A stretch of DNA of 6,585 bases, from contig JAJYLU010000015.1 of the NCBI GenBank assembly GCA_021787505.1, positions 1 through 6,585 of the forward strand, written 5' to 3'. Below the pieces are notes generated by a model. It was given only the letters and a program-made list of their open reading frames with translations. It made no database searches and had not been told where the DNA came from. A program made the translations under genes and the position numbers. Source of the stretch: Nitrospirota bacterium (GTDB lineage Bacteria; Nitrospirota; Thermodesulfovibrionia; Thermodesulfovibrionales; UBA6898). Shown here in pieces: positions 1-6,351 of this stretch (its first letter is position 1; every line of letters starts with the position of its first letter).

Positions 1-710
1 ACCATCTCGGACACCATCCTCAATCCGCCGATAAAATCCGGCATCACGACCCCGTCGGCCCCGACCATCCGTATCTTCTGCTCGGACTCTTCCTCGACGG
101 CTTTTGAGATTACCCTGAGGGCGGGGTTTAATCGCTTCGCCGTGATCACGACGAAAAGATTTTCGGCATCGGAATGAAGCGCAGTAACGAGGCCCTTCGC
201 CTTCGCAATGCCGGCCTTGAGCAATATTCCATCGTGAGTGGCGTCTCCTTCTATACACAGCGTGCCTTGCTCCGAAAGGCGACGGACCTTTTCGCGATCT
301 TTCTCTATCACGACAAAGGGCCTTTTTGTCTTGACGAGCTCCTCGATCGCGTACCTGCCGGTAAGGTCTGCGCCGCAGACGATGTAGTGGCGGTCCAGAA
401 GCGCTATCCTGTTGTTCATTTTTCTCCTCCTGAGAACGTCGGTCAATTCGCCTTCCACTATAAAGGCGGTCAGAATAGAAACCGCATAAATCAAGATCCC
501 CGAGCCGCAAAGAATGAGAAATACGGTAAATATCCGCGCCCTGTCCGACAGCGGATGGACTTCCATAAAGCCCACGGAGGAGATGGTGATCACCGTCATA
601 TACAATGCATCGAGCGGCGGCCATCCCTCCATGATTATATAACCGCCTGTCCCCGCCGCGACGACTGCGGCGAGCGCGGCAAATATCCCGATCAGCCTCT
701 TTTTCAGCAT
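1..710 (-). CDS. Potassium-channel-like protein with TrkA-N (RCK) domain, 3' end beyond the window
   Basis: The visible 236 residues begin at ATG 710, the first start after an in-frame TAA nine bases upstream; no clear ribosome binding site precedes it. Residues 5-27 are a hydrophobic helix. Residues 34-50 form a pore helix and filter-like loop (TISSVGFME at 42-50), and about 58-87 form the second helix. This is the two-helix ion-channel plan. From about residue 108 a Rossmann-type TrkA-N domain follows: beta strand HYIVCG, glycine loop G113-A-D-L-T-G118, acidic residue E136 ending the second strand, and GDAT at 155-158. By family, such proteins are inner-membrane K+ channels gated by a cytoplasmic nucleotide- or ion-binding RCK ring. 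Two departures are seen: the filter has Met where GYG has its last glycine, and the middle glycine of GxGxxG is Asp115. K+ transport is therefore inferred. The protein continues past the left edge, where a TrkA-C domain would be expected. It lies 81 bases after the HD-GYP gene on the same strand. Confidence 0.9.
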   Translation of the reverse strand, partial: MLKKRLIGIFAALAAVVAAGTGGYIIMEGWPPLDALYMTVITISSVGFMEVHPLSDRARIFTVFLILCGSGILIYAVSILTAFIVEGELTDVLRRRKMNNRIALLDRHYIVCGADLTGRYAIEELVKTKRPFVVIEKDREKVRRLSEQGTLCIEGDATHDGILLKAGIAKAKGLVTALHSDAENLFVVITAKRLNPALRVISKAVEEESEQKIRMVGADGVVMPDFIGGLRMVSEM

Positions 711-791
711 GGAATGAGTTTAGTAATAATAACCCAACGTGAGTGTATGCGACAAGCAGGGGACTGGAAAAAAGGAAAGGAGTGCCCCGCG

Positions 792-2819
792 TCAGCCTGG
801 AGTGAATACTGTTGTATAGCCGGCAGCGGCAAGGAGCGCATCGCCGGATGCGTTCAGCATGTCCACGAAGGCCTCCGCCACATAAGGGTCGAATTGAGTC
901 CCGGCGTTTGCAATGAGTTCCTCTTTGACCGAACGGAGAGACAAGGCCCTCCTGTATGGCCGGTCGGTCATCATAGCGTCGAAGGTATCGACCACCGAAA
1001 GGATCTTCGACTTCATGGATATTTCGTCTCCCCTCAGGCCATAGGGATAGCCGTTGCCGTCGTAGCGTTCATGGTGCTGAATGATCGTCTTTCTGACACC
1101 CTCAAGTGTTTCAATAGGGCCGAGAATTTCGTCTCCGATGAGGGGATGCGTCTTGATCAGGCTGTATTCCTTCGACGTGAGCTTGCCTTGCTTCTGAAGA
1201 ATGAAATTGTCGATGCCGATTTTGCCTATATCGTGCAGTATCGAGGCATGCTCCAGCAGTTCCAGTTCCTTGAAGTCGAGGCCGATGTATTTGCCGAGTT
1301 CTACGGAGAGCATCCTGACCCTTTCGGAATGACCTTTGGTAAACCTGTCACTCGCCTCGAGGGCGTTGACGAGGGACTGGATCGTCGCGAAATAGTTTGT
1401 CTTTACGCTCTCATACAACCACGCGTTTTCGATTGCGACCATCGCCTGGTTCGAAAGGGTCGTGAGCAACTCGATCTCGTCTTCCGTGAACGAGCCGCAG
1501 TTCTTACCGTTTTCGAGCATCATTGCCCCGATAATCTGTCCTTTCATCCTGAGCGGTACGCCTATCTTCTGGCCGCATGCAGGGACGCCGGCGTCATCGT
1601 CAAACTGGTAGGAAATTATCGCCGGCTTGCCGTGGGAAAAGATGTCATTGAATTCCCTGTTCATTTCGAGCGAGAAATCCGGAACGCTTTCGAGTCCCGC
1701 TCCCCTTTTGTACTGAATGGTTATTGCCGGTTTATGGGAGTTGCAAAGATGGAGGGTGACGCTTTCGGCCCTGAGCAGGTCCGCCGTAGTCTGGATGATA
1801 ATCCTTATGAGCTCGTTGGTTTCTATAATGGAAGAGAGGATCCTCCCGATATCGTTGATTTTTTTCAGCCGGTCTACTGCTTTTTCTAGCTCGATGTTCT
1901 TGTTCTTCACCTCCCGAGAAAGCGAGGTGATCGCCTTATTGGCGGTCTCGAGCTCCTTCAGTTTGAATTCCAACTGGCCGTTGAGGCTTTCGAGTTTAGA
2001 CTTGTGCTCAAGATCCAACCTGATCTTCGAAAGCTCGCGTTCTTTCATGATATTTTTCTTGTAGAGATTGTTTATCTCCTGGATCATTTTGTTGAAGGAA
2101 GAGCCGATGATGCCGAGCTCATCGTTACTGTTGATCTTCACAGTTGTCTGCCAGTTGCCTGCCTCGACGTTATTGATTGCCGACAGCAGACTCTTCAGCG
2201 GGTTCATGACCAGATGAGAAAACAGCATGCTGAGAATGACCGAAACGAGAACGACGATCGCAAGGCCGGAGAAGACAAGAAGCCGTTTGATAGAGAGAAA
2301 GGTCGAGACATTCCGGGAGATGTCGTGCTTGATCTGGATAAAGCCGACAATCCCGTTGCGGCTGTCATGACAGCGGAAGCACTCAGGCCTGTTCTTTATC
2401 CCATGAAAGTAGTTGATAGTCGTCTCGTTCACAAGCCTCGGCTTCTCGCCACCACCGAAATAGCTCTTGAGAAAATCCGCGGATCGTGAGCCAATCTCGA
2501 CGTCCTTTGTCGACTTCAGGACCGTGCCGTCAGGAGAAAGTATCCTGAGGCTCAGAATTTCCCTGCTTTTCCCTATACTTTCGAGGATCCTCTGCACCTC
2601 GGCGGTCTTGCCCTCCTTCATTGCGCTGTCGATCGTCCTTTCGATGACGTCGCACAGGATTTCCGTGTCCTGGAGCTTTGACGCAATCATCCTGTCATTC
2701 TGCATCTTCATGAGCACGGCTGTTGTCGTCCCTACGGTGAGTATGATAGTAAGGGCGATGATCGTAATTATCTTCGTTTTTATGATCATGACAAATATGT
2801 TCAGTGCAGTACCGAGCAA
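792..2819 (-). CDS. Membrane sensor with periplasmic CxxCH haem motif, HAMP, GAF and HD-GYP phosphodiesterase domain
   Basis: The 675-residue protein has a membrane helix at about 11-36, an extracytoplasmic region at about 37-178, a second helix at about 179-201, HAMP at about 200-253, a charged coiled coil at about 255-320, GAF at about 325-470 and HD-GYP at about 476-660. The HD-GYP domain looks intact: H497 (HSER), H529-D530 (HDIGK), H558 (THPL), H582-H583 (HHE), D587 with GNGYP, then D611 and the DRPYRRAL segment. This family hydrolyses cyclic di-GMP to pGpG or GMP using a metal centre. The outer domain holds C147-F-R-C150-H151, a CxxCH c-type haem attachment motif, followed by GIVGFIQIKHDIS, as in haem-binding sensors known from Geobacter and relatives. 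I infer a redox or gas signal that controls cyclic di-GMP breakdown. The TTG start at 2819 is chosen because GAGG lies 8 bases upstream. ATG at 2789 would remove ten residues, keep the first helix, and has no binding site. The gene is divergent from der. Confidence 0.95.
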   Translation of the reverse strand: MLGTALNIFVMIIKTKIITIIALTIILTVGTTTAVLMKMQNDRMIASKLQDTEILCDVIERTIDSAMKEGKTAEVQRILESIGKSREILSLRILSPDGTVLKSTKDVEIGSRSADFLKSYFGGGEKPRLVNETTINYFHGIKNRPECFRCHDSRNGIVGFIQIKHDISRNVSTFLSIKRLLVFSGLAIVVLVSVILSMLFSHLVMNPLKSLLSAINNVEAGNWQTTVKINSNDELGIIGSSFNKMIQEINNLYKKNIMKERELSKIRLDLEHKSKLESLNGQLEFKLKELETANKAITSLSREVKNKNIELEKAVDRLKKINDIGRILSSIIETNELIRIIIQTTADLLRAESVTLHLCNSHKPAITIQYKRGAGLESVPDFSLEMNREFNDIFSHGKPAIISYQFDDDAGVPACGQKIGVPLRMKGQIIGAMMLENGKNCGSFTEDEIELLTTLSNQAMVAIENAWLYESVKTNYFATIQSLVNALEASDRFTKGHSERVRMLSVELGKYIGLDFKELELLEHASILHDIGKIGIDNFILQKQGKLTSKEYSLIKTHPLIGDEILGPIETLEGVRKTIIQHHERYDGNGYPYGLRGDEISMKSKILSVVDTFDAMMTDRPYRRALSLRSVKEELIANAGTQFDPYVAEAFVDMLNASGDALLAAAGYTTVFTPG

Positions 2820-2827
2820 ATTCTATG

Positions 2828-2831
2828 CCTC
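2828..2831 (-). promoter_or_regulatory. Ribosome binding site deciding the TTG start of the HD-GYP sensor
   Basis: On the minus strand GAGG stands 8 bases before TTG 2819. An in-frame TAG lies two codons upstream of that TTG, so no longer reading is possible. The alternative ATG at 2789 is preceded by a pyrimidine-containing stretch with no Shine-Dalgarno match. The site is short, so the choice is moderately supported. Confidence 0.5.
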
Positions 2832-2899
2832 GTTTTGAGACAAGAAAGAAAAAAGTGGGTTATCACGCTGCGGTAAACATCTTGATTTTAAAAGGTAAT

Positions 2900-2915
2900 T
2901 TTTCAGCTCTGAAAA
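2900..2915. repeat. Perfect inverted repeat, possible operator
   Basis: TTTTCAG and CTGAAAA are exact reverse complements separated by CT. The spacing suits a dimeric DNA-binding protein better than an RNA terminator, because no T-run follows on either strand. It lies about 80 bases upstream of the HD-GYP start and about 150 upstream of der, so it could serve either gene. Its role as an operator is inference. Confidence 0.35.
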
Positions 2916-3066
2916 CTAACCCGGCGAGGCAAAATTAATTAATCCGGACCTGCTATGCTAACCGCAACTTTAAGTTTGTTTTTTCACCCATAGTGCTTGA
3001 AAACTCTCAGTAGCCGTAACGCGGGCGAAGAGATTATTCCGGCGGTATTTATAGTAAAATAACGGC

Positions 3067-4389
3067 ATGGCAAAACCGGTAGTAGTAATAGTCGGCAGGC
3101 CGAATGTTGGGAAATCCACACTGTTTAACCGCATTACAGGTAGTCATGCGGCGATTGTGGAGGACATCCCCGGCGTTACCAGGGACAGGAATTATCTGGA
3201 TGCGATGTGGGAAGACAAGGTGTTTATGGTTGTTGACACCGGCGGCTTTTATCCCGATCCTCCGGAAGATATCTTCGCGCAGGCGAAAGAACAGGCAATC
3301 TTTGCCATAGAGGAAGGGGACATCATTGTCCACCTCCTTGACGGGAAGGACGGCCTTACGCCTGCGGACATGGAACTGGCCAGGCTCCTGCGTGCCTCCG
3401 GAAAGAAGATCCTATGGGCGGTGAACAAGATAGACGCTCCTTCGAGAGATGAAAGGCTTTACGATTTCTATGAAATAGGGACGGAAGACCTCTGGCCTGT
3501 CTCCGCGGCAACCGGACACGGGTACGAGGAGTTTATGGAGAGACTGGCCTCCATGCTGCCCGAGTACCGCACGGAGACTGCGGAGTATCCCAGGATTGCG
3601 GTGGTAGGAAGGCCTAATGTCGGAAAATCCACTCTGGTAAATGCGTTGCTCGGGAAAAAAAGGATGCTGGTCAGTGCGGTAGCGGGGACGACAAGGGATT
3701 CTGTGGACAGCCTCTGCACATACCACGGGAAAAAATATCTGCTGATCGATACGGCGGGACTGCGCAAAAAGGGGAAGATCGGATATTCGATCGAACGGTT
3801 CGCGATGGTCAGAGCGATACGGAGTATAGAACGCTGCGACGTTACCCTCGTCGTCCTTGATGCGTCCGCGGGGATTACCGAACAGGACGTGAAGATCGCG
3901 GGGATCGTGAAGGAATACGGGAAAGGCGCGGTGTTTCTTTTGAACAAGTGGGACCTTATCGACGAGCCGGAGGACGCATTCAAGCGCATTATCCCGGAGC
4001 TCGAACGAAAGATCTGGTTTTCGCAATACGGGCCGGTGATCACGATATCGGGAGTTGCCAGAAAGCGGATCACCAAGGTCTTCCCGGTGATCGACCACAT
4101 CATAGAGGAGAGGAAAAAAAGGATACCCACAGGCGAGCTCAACAGGTTCTTCCAGGGCGTCCTCGCCCGGGCGCAGCTCCCGCTTTACCGGGGCAGGGCG
4201 GTGAAGCTCTATTACATGACCCAGGTCAGAGAAGAGCCACCGGGGTTCATCGTCTTCGCAAATTATCCGGCTGCGGTGAAGGAGCAGTACCTGCGATTTA
4301 TTGAGAAGGGACTGAGAGAGAAGTTTTCCTTCGAGGGCACGCCGGTGAATATATATGTGCGCGCAAGAAGAAGAGAAAAGACGTCTTGA
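3067..4389 (+). CDS. der: Ribosome biogenesis GTPase Der (EngA)
   Basis: This 440-residue protein has the tandem GTPase plan unique to Der, which acts in 50S ribosomal subunit maturation in the cytoplasm. The first G domain has GRPNVGKS at 10-17, GVTRD at 36-40, DTGG at 57-60, NKID at 120-123 and SAATG at 146-150. The second has GRPNVGKST at 181-189, GTTRD at 207-211, DTAG at 228-231, NKWD at 293-296 and an SGVA G5-like segment at 328-331. The C-terminal KH-like domain (about 350-440) includes YYMTQVREEPPGFIVFAN. The length is normal and all key residues are present. The ATG start gives the standard MAKPVVVIVGRPNVGKS beginning, although no strong ribosome binding site precedes it. The stop overlaps the next gene's TTG start by four bases. 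It is the first gene of a probable three-gene operon. Confidence 0.98.
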   Translation: MAKPVVVIVGRPNVGKSTLFNRITGSHAAIVEDIPGVTRDRNYLDAMWEDKVFMVVDTGGFYPDPPEDIFAQAKEQAIFAIEEGDIIVHLLDGKDGLTPADMELARLLRASGKKILWAVNKIDAPSRDERLYDFYEIGTEDLWPVSAATGHGYEEFMERLASMLPEYRTETAEYPRIAVVGRPNVGKSTLVNALLGKKRMLVSAVAGTTRDSVDSLCTYHGKKYLLIDTAGLRKKGKIGYSIERFAMVRAIRSIERCDVTLVVLDASAGITEQDVKIAGIVKEYGKGAVFLLNKWDLIDEPEDAFKRIIPELERKIWFSQYGPVITISGVARKRITKVFPVIDHIIEERKKRIPTGELNRFFQGVLARAQLPLYRGRAVKLYYMTQVREEPPGFIVFANYPAAVKEQYLRFIEKGLREKFSFEGTPVNIYVRARRREKTS

Positions 4390-5213
4390 AAGTTCCGAAA
4401 GTGCTGGGCAGGAGTGTGGTCGATTTTTTCAGGGACGACGGACTGATGCTGGCCGGCTCCCTCTCATACTTCACGGTAATGGCACTGCTCCCTTTCTGCA
4501 TGTTTCTGATCACCCTCTTCGGCTATTCCCTCGGCCACTACCCGGAATTTTACCGGTTTGTGCTGGAAAAATTGGTTCATTCTTTCCCGTCTGCTACCGG
4601 CGAGATATCACAGCAGATCATGAAGCTGATCTCTTTCCGGGGAAAGGGGACGTGGGGACTCATCCTGTACGGCCTTCTCTCCTATCAGGTGTTTGCCTCT
4701 ATCGAGAGGTCCCTTAACGCGGTCTTCAGAGTTAAGAAGAAGCGGCATATGTTTTTTTCGGTACTCATCTCCTTTGTCGTGGTGACATGTGTCATCGTCC
4801 TCCTGGTCCTCTCGTTCGCCGCCGCGTCGGTCATGCCGCTGCTGAACGCCTTCAAGCCGTACCTCCCGGGCGTGAGAATAGGGAAGCTGACCGGCTTTCT
4901 CATCCAATTTGCAATCCCCTTCCTTCTGGTGCTGGTCACTGTGTCGATGGTATACAGAATACTGCCCAATGCGCGGGTGCGCACGTCCAGCGCCTTCAGC
5001 GGCGGACTTTTTACCGCCCTTTTTCTCGAGGTCGCCAAGCATTTTTTTACATGGTATGTCGCATCGGTTGTGCATCTCGGCAAGGTCTACGGTTCACTGA
5101 CCGCGTTCATTTTTTTCCTGCTCTGGATGTTCTACTCGGCCTGTATCTTTCTGATAGGCGCCGAAATAGTACGCAACCTGAACGGGCAAAAAAAAATTCG
5201 GGGAGGCATATGA
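4386..5213 (+). CDS. YihY/BrkB-family inner membrane protein
   Basis: This 275-residue hydrophobic protein has about six membrane segments, near residues 22-48, 86-107, 122-152, 168-192, 203-224 and 236-262. The family signatures are the opening DDGLMLAGSLSYFTVMALLPF and the closing YGSLTAFIFFLLWMFYSACIFLIGAEI. The family was once called RNase BN, a name that came from a misassignment. Its members are integral membrane proteins of unsettled function, and a transport or envelope role is only a guess. The TTG start at 4386 overlaps the der stop (TTGA). It keeps the usual short basic stretch before the first helix, which a later start (GTG 4416 or ATG 4443) would shorten or remove. No strong ribosome binding site precedes it, so translation is probably coupled to der. 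Its stop in turn overlaps the next gene's start (ATGA). The length is typical of the shorter family members. Confidence 0.93.
   Translation: MKVPKVLGRSVVDFFRDDGLMLAGSLSYFTVMALLPFCMFLITLFGYSLGHYPEFYRFVLEKLVHSFPSATGEISQQIMKLISFRGKGTWGLILYGLLSYQVFASIERSLNAVFRVKKKRHMFFSVLISFVVVTCVIVLLVLSFAAASVMPLLNAFKPYLPGVRIGKLTGFLIQFAIPFLLVLVTVSMVYRILPNARVRTSSAFSGGLFTALFLEVAKHFFTWYVASVVHLGKVYGSLTAFIFFLLWMFYSACIFLIGAEIVRNLNGQKKIRGGI
5200..5206 (+). promoter_or_regulatory. Ribosome binding site of the 54-residue Sm-like gene
   Basis: GGGGAGG lies three bases before ATG 5210, inside the last codons of the YihY-family gene. The spacing is a little short, but the match to the Shine-Dalgarno consensus is the strongest in the plus-strand operon. 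It supports a real start at 5210 rather than a longer reading of the same frame back into the YihY gene. Confidence 0.6.
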
Positions 5214-5374
5214 TCGAACTCATCGGGAAGGTCGTTGAAGTGGGCACCGCAGAAACGATCTATACCGGCAAACTCATCGAGGTCAACGAGGAGGACGTTT
5301 ACCTGGAGTCCGAGAGCGGCTGGATAGTGGTGCCGGTCGAAAAGGTCGGCTTTATAAGGGAAAAAGAAGAGTAG
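5210..5374 (+). CDS. 54-residue conserved-looking protein, possibly Sm-like small beta barrel
   Basis: The protein begins MIELIGKVVEVGTAETIYTG and ends VVPVEKVGFIREKEE. It has no signal peptide or membrane segment and is acidic, with alternating hydrophobic residues as in a chain of short beta strands. Its pattern recalls Sm/LSm motifs: a hydrophobic-G-x-x-V-x-V start, then TGKLIEVNEEDVYLE resembling the GxLxxxDxxMNLxL segment, then a final V-P-V-E-K-V-x-F-I strand like Sm motif 2. It is shorter than Hfq or archaeal Sm proteins and lacks the long N-terminal helix. RNA binding is therefore only a hypothesis, and a YihY-associated structural role is equally possible. The ATG overlaps the YihY-family stop as ATGA and has GGGGAGG just upstream, which argues for a real coupled gene. 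The same frame is open far upstream inside the YihY gene, but that stretch reads like out-of-frame sequence. I do not recognise a named family. Confidence 0.75.
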   Translation: MIELIGKVVEVGTAETIYTGKLIEVNEEDVYLESESGWIVVPVEKVGFIREKEE

Positions 5375-5375
5375 G

Positions 5376-5447
5376 TTATTCCCTCCTCTCATGGCGCTCC
5401 ATCAGCGCGAACATAACGATCGCGATCACCCAGAGCGCTGCCAGCAC
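5376..5447 (-). CDS. Possible 23-residue membrane peptide (doubtful)
   Basis: On the minus strand an open frame runs from just after a TGA near 5535 to TAA at 5376-5378. Its last part reads HDHRWTVLAALWVIAIVMFA followed by LMERHERRE. This is a good single membrane helix with a basic/acidic tail, as in many real small membrane proteins. The only standard start in frame is GTG at 5447, with no ribosome binding site, and it falls inside the helix. The peptide could be a degraded gene, could use an unusual start, or could be chance. Its stop is one base from the end of the 54-residue gene, to which it is convergent. Confidence 0.2.
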   Translation of the reverse strand: MLAALWVIAIVMFALMERHERRE

Positions 5448-5471
5448 GGTCCAGCGGTGATCATGGTTTTG

Positions 5472-5490
5472 CTGCCGGTTTTGCCGGCAG
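5472..5490. repeat. GC-rich hairpin in the gap before the metallo-hydrolase gene
   Basis: CTGCCGG and CCGGCAG form a 7-base-pair stem with a TTTTG loop. No T-run follows on either strand, so it does not look like a standard intrinsic terminator. It sits between the 54-residue gene and the metallo-hydrolase gene and could mark the operon boundary or be an RNA-processing or attenuation element. The rest of 5375-5547 holds only the doubtful minus-strand peptide. Confidence 0.4.
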
Positions 5491-5547
5491 GGCAGAAAAA
5501 GTGTGACAACCTGCAGGTCAAGCTGGTATATTCATTGAGAAATTATT

Positions 5548-6309
5548 ATGATAGCGATAGCCCTTCAGTCCGGCAGTAGCGGCAACTGTATTTACGTCGA
5601 AACAGGGGGAGTGAAGCTGCTCTTCGATGCCGGTATTTGCGGAATTGCCGCGGAGCGGAGGCTTGCCGGCTATGGTCGGGACATCAGGGAGGTGAGCGCC
5701 GTGATCATTTCCCATGACCATTCCGATCATGCGAGGCATGCCGGCGTATACCAGCGCAAGTATGGTCTGCCGTTGTACTTCACCGAAAGGACGCTTGACG
5801 CATCAGAGAAAAGATGTGGCCTCGGCAGGCTGCACGATGTGAGACTTTTCCGTGCGGGTGATGAACTGGTATTCGGCGGGGTGAAGGTCCGTACGGTTTC
5901 GACGCCCCACGACGGTGAGGACGGTGCTGTATTTGTGGTCGGCTCGGGGGCGAAGAGGCTCGGTATCATGACCGACCTGGGACATGTCTTCGAGGGCCTT
6001 GCCGCTGAAGTCGCCTCTCTGGACGCGGTCTTCATCGAAAGCAACTATGATCCCGAGATGCTCAAGTCCGGCCCTTACCCTGCCTTTCTGAAGCGGCGCA
6101 TACAAGGCCCGCGCGGCCATATCTCGAACATTGAATCGGCTGAACTGCTCCTGGCCGGCAGATATCTGAGATGGGCGTGTCTGTCGCATCTTTCCGGGGA
6201 AAATAATGATCCTGCAGTGGCGCTGAGAACGCACCGGGAGGTACTTGGCGAGTCTATCGCCCTTTACATTGCCAGCCGGCAGGCCCCGACCGGCATGTTC
6301 CGCCTCTGA
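5548..6309 (+). CDS. Metallo-beta-lactamase-fold hydrolase, YycJ/WalJ type
   Basis: The 253-residue cytoplasmic protein opens MIAIALQSGSSGNCIYVETG, the SGSSGN start typical of the YycJ/WalJ branch of the metallo-beta-lactamase fold. The metal-binding motif is H56-D-H-S-D60-H61 (HxHxDH). Further likely ligands are H121 (STPHDGED), D143 (MTDLG) and H214 (LSHLSGENN). ESNYDPEML (164-172) and RGHISN (189-194) are also family features. All expected residues are present and the length is normal. The family is predicted to be a nuclease-like or phosphodiester hydrolase. Bacillus members have been linked to cell-wall regulation and DNA repair, but the substrate is not settled. ATG 5548 fits the family's N-terminus; a weak GAG lies about ten bases upstream. 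The 173-base gap suggests that it may have its own promoter rather than belong to the der operon. Confidence 0.95.
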   Translation: MIAIALQSGSSGNCIYVETGGVKLLFDAGICGIAAERRLAGYGRDIREVSAVIISHDHSDHARHAGVYQRKYGLPLYFTERTLDASEKRCGLGRLHDVRLFRAGDELVFGGVKVRTVSTPHDGEDGAVFVVGSGAKRLGIMTDLGHVFEGLAAEVASLDAVFIESNYDPEMLKSGPYPAFLKRRIQGPRGHISNIESAELLLAGRYLRWACLSHLSGENNDPAVALRTHREVLGESIALYIASRQAPTGMFRL

Positions 6310-6351
6310 TTTTCGCCGGCCGAACGCCTGTTGCCTTTCACATCCTTACAT

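Larger units (their letters stand above)
2820..3066. promoter_or_regulatory. Divergent intergenic region between the HD-GYP sensor and der
   Basis: These 247 bases are A+T-rich compared with the flanking genes and contain no convincing ORF. Promoters for both directions are expected here. Candidates for der are an extended -10-like TGCTATGCT at 2951-2959 and a TATAGT at 3050-3055. The latter would place transcription start only a few bases before the der ATG. Neither has a good -35 partner at proper spacing, so I do not assign them. The region also holds a perfect 7-base inverted repeat (2900-2915), a short palindrome AACTT-T-AAGTT (2966-2976) and an A+T palindromic stretch (2931-2943). I could not match it to a known riboswitch. 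Confidence 0.4.

Noticed and set aside
174..1889. A 571-codon plus-strand open frame across the channel and HD-GYP genes
   Set aside because: It is antisense to two clearly recognisable proteins with complete family motifs. Its translation is rich in Arg, His, Asp and Cys with no domain pattern and no sensible ribosome binding site. It is a codon-bias shadow despite its length.
2997..3002. TTGAAA as a -35 box for der
   Set aside because: No -10-like hexamer lies 16-18 bases downstream, where the sequence is GC-rich (CGTAACGCGGGC).
2820..3066. Cyclic di-GMP (GEMM) riboswitch in the leader of the HD-GYP gene
   Set aside because: I looked for the conserved GEMM core and paired stems on both strands and found no convincing match. 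An Infernal search with the GEMM models would settle it.
3412..4142. Two overlapping minus-strand frames of 224-228 codons within der
   Set aside because: Both are opposite the conserved GTPase domains of Der and show no recognisable motifs, so they are shadows of der.
5472..5490. Intrinsic terminator of the der operon
   Set aside because: The stem is good, but it is followed by GGGCAGAAAAAG on the plus strand and by no T-run on the minus strand, so it is kept only as a hairpin.
5391..5579. A 62-codon plus-strand frame in the gap before the metallo-hydrolase gene
   Set aside because: It runs into the hydrolase coding region in another frame. Its sequence is His/Asp/Arg-rich and low in hydrophobic pattern, and it has no proper binding site. 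The minus-strand reading of the same bases looks more protein-like.
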